From positions 2,340,613-2,404,612 of the forward strand of contig JASKMD010000029.1 of assembly GCA_030144725.1 (NCBI GenBank): 64,000 bases of DNA. The letters run 5' to 3'. Of this stretch, positions 62,932 to 64,000 are shown piece after piece. Position 1 is the stretch's first letter, and every line of letters begins with the position of its first letter. Both the position numbers and the translations under genes were made by a program. The notes under the pieces are model-generated. The model was not told the DNA's origin. It saw only the letters and a list, made by a program, of their open reading frames with translations, and searched no databases. Origin of the DNA: Haematococcus lacustris (lineage: Eukaryota > Chlorophyta > Chlorophyceae > Chlamydomonadales > Haematococcaceae).

Positions 62932-63931
62932 ATGCCGGCCGGCGCCGCAAGCTTTGTCCCTCTATTCTTACTACGTTCTGCTCGCCGAGCCAGCGTGTTA
63001 GTCGCAGCAGCAGCCGTGAACTCGTCAAGTACAGTTGATGTGTCTTGGGCAAGTTATCTCTGGGGCAACAGCCTTATCCAAAATGGACTTGTTGCGCAGG
63101 ATGGGTCACTGGCATTGCTCGATGCCATAGACTATGTCTTGAAGAACGAGGGAACTGGTGGCCTCCCCACCGATGAATTAGGTACAATTCATGCTGCCTA
63201 GCCCAGCTCATGGCAGCACGGATCATAACGTCAGCTTGAACACTACCTTGTAAACGCGAACACTTGCCTTGACGAACAACAGCATTGCAGCCGTAGACAT
63301 GCTACATGTTGATGGGACAGTAAGTTACATAGTCGCTGAAGCTGACATCTGTTTGCTGCAGTAGAGGGCCTTGCCTCTGGGGATGAGGACGAGCCATTCA
63401 GCAGTCGCAGGAAGGGTGGCCGGAGGACCAGCTTCCTGGGAGGCCCCTGCGCACACTGTGGCGAGGCAGACAGCCCACAGTGGAGGCGTCCAGCAAACCG
63501 CAACATGGTAATGATCAACCCAGGAGGAAAGGCAGGCCATGCTCATGAGCAGTGTCCTAATGACATGCTCCTACTGACAAGCTGTACCCTCCTGTGTAAG
63601 CATGCTCCTTGCTGGTTCTGTACAGCTTGATATGACAGACATGCATTGATTTGAGCATACTGTTGCAACACAGGTTCCTGCTCCTACTTGGCAGGCCACC
63701 AGCGCAAACTCCAACTTTCACAGCAGGGCTAATGCACGATTCTTACAACATCTTGGGGCGGGAGGGCTATGGGGATGGAGTGTTGCCATATGAATGTGTA
63801 GTGGCCAGCCGGTCAGCCTGCACAGCCGCAGGGTATACTGTGTCCATGACGATGTCCTTGTTCCGCAGGTGCTGTGCAATGCCTGTGGTATATACTACTC
63901 GCGCCACAACATGCTGCCACGTCATCGCAAG
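62932..63931 (+). CDS. GATA-type zinc-finger protein (C-terminus beyond the window)
   Basis: Exons 62932-63181, 63362-63507 and 63869-63931 with agreeing phases. The first encodes VLVAAAAVNSSSTVDVSWAS, LWGNSLIQNGLVAQDGSLAL; the second an acidic-basic stretch (ASGDEDEPFSSRRKGGRRTS) and half the finger; the third the other half. The finger CAHCGEADSPQWRRPANRNM + VLCNACGIYYSRHNMLPRHR has spacing C-x2-C-x18-C-x2-C, as in plant GATA factors, split by an intron in the loop. GATA proteins bind WGATAR DNA and regulate transcription. The start ATG is the first in frame after a stop at 62887, but an upstream exon is possible. Confidence 0.8.
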
Positions 63932-64000
63932 GTTGGTGCCCTCCTGCACGACTTGCATGCTGCCTTACACATGTCAAGCAGATTGTATTGAGGCAGGTTA

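Overview
Nuclear DNA of a green alga, most likely a volvocalean/chlamydomonadalean chlorophyte. The reasons are GC-rich genes with many short GT-AG exons, CAG/CTG-rich low-complexity coding, TTAGGG-type interstitial telomere-like tracts, a plant-type GATA finger (C-x2-C-x18-C-x2-C), chromodomain Gypsy elements, and a family of Fanzor-like proteins of a type I associate with such algae. The species is not proven by the sequence.

Layout. 1-2312 holds the end of a host membrane protein gene with a mobile unit in its last intron. 3920-27660 (minus strand) is one Fanzor gene (Fz-A) blown apart by nested insertions. An 8.3-kb LINE (4694-24831, 11-bp target duplication) sits in one of its introns. 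Two Gypsy elements (5056-10738 and 12755-18931, each with 5-bp duplications) sit inside the LINE. A 674-bp SINE-like element (26311-26984, 12-bp duplication) sits in the first exon. 27872-31300 carries host exons, including a gene resembling DUF3605. 32354-35082 is the best preserved Fanzor unit (Fz-C, four exons, three RuvC motifs present). 36-46 kb holds probable host genes on the minus strand, littered with Fanzor remnants and a hAT MITE. 45.6-49.9 kb holds three more Fanzor copies. 50003-56426 is a nine-exon TatD-type nuclease gene carrying mobile insertions in its introns. 57.1-62.2 kb is a decayed Fanzor copy (Fz-G) interrupted by a hAT MITE and by a coiled-coil/polyQ ORF. 62932 to the window end is a GATA zinc-finger gene.

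Main result. At least seven Fanzor (eukaryotic TnpB relative) loci and three small remnants of three subfamilies lie in 64 kb. Five well-bounded units, two of which carry no protein, share the same geometry: a 14-19 bp direct repeat that reads xCTG at its 5' side, where the unit itself ends in the same xCTG. A sixth case has a 15-bp repeat with one mismatch. The 3' ends of the units are conserved beyond the stop codon, include a 13-bp stem in one subfamily, and also occur without any ORF. This is the layout expected if the 3' end encodes a guide-RNA scaffold and the flanking DNA supplies the guide, or if the 3' end primes reverse transcription. The sequence alone does not separate the two.

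Host genes here (TatD nuclease, GATA factor, DUF3605-like protein, coiled-coil protein, Pro/Tyr-tailed membrane protein) have no evident shared pathway. The region reads as ordinary genes embedded in a transposon-rich landscape.
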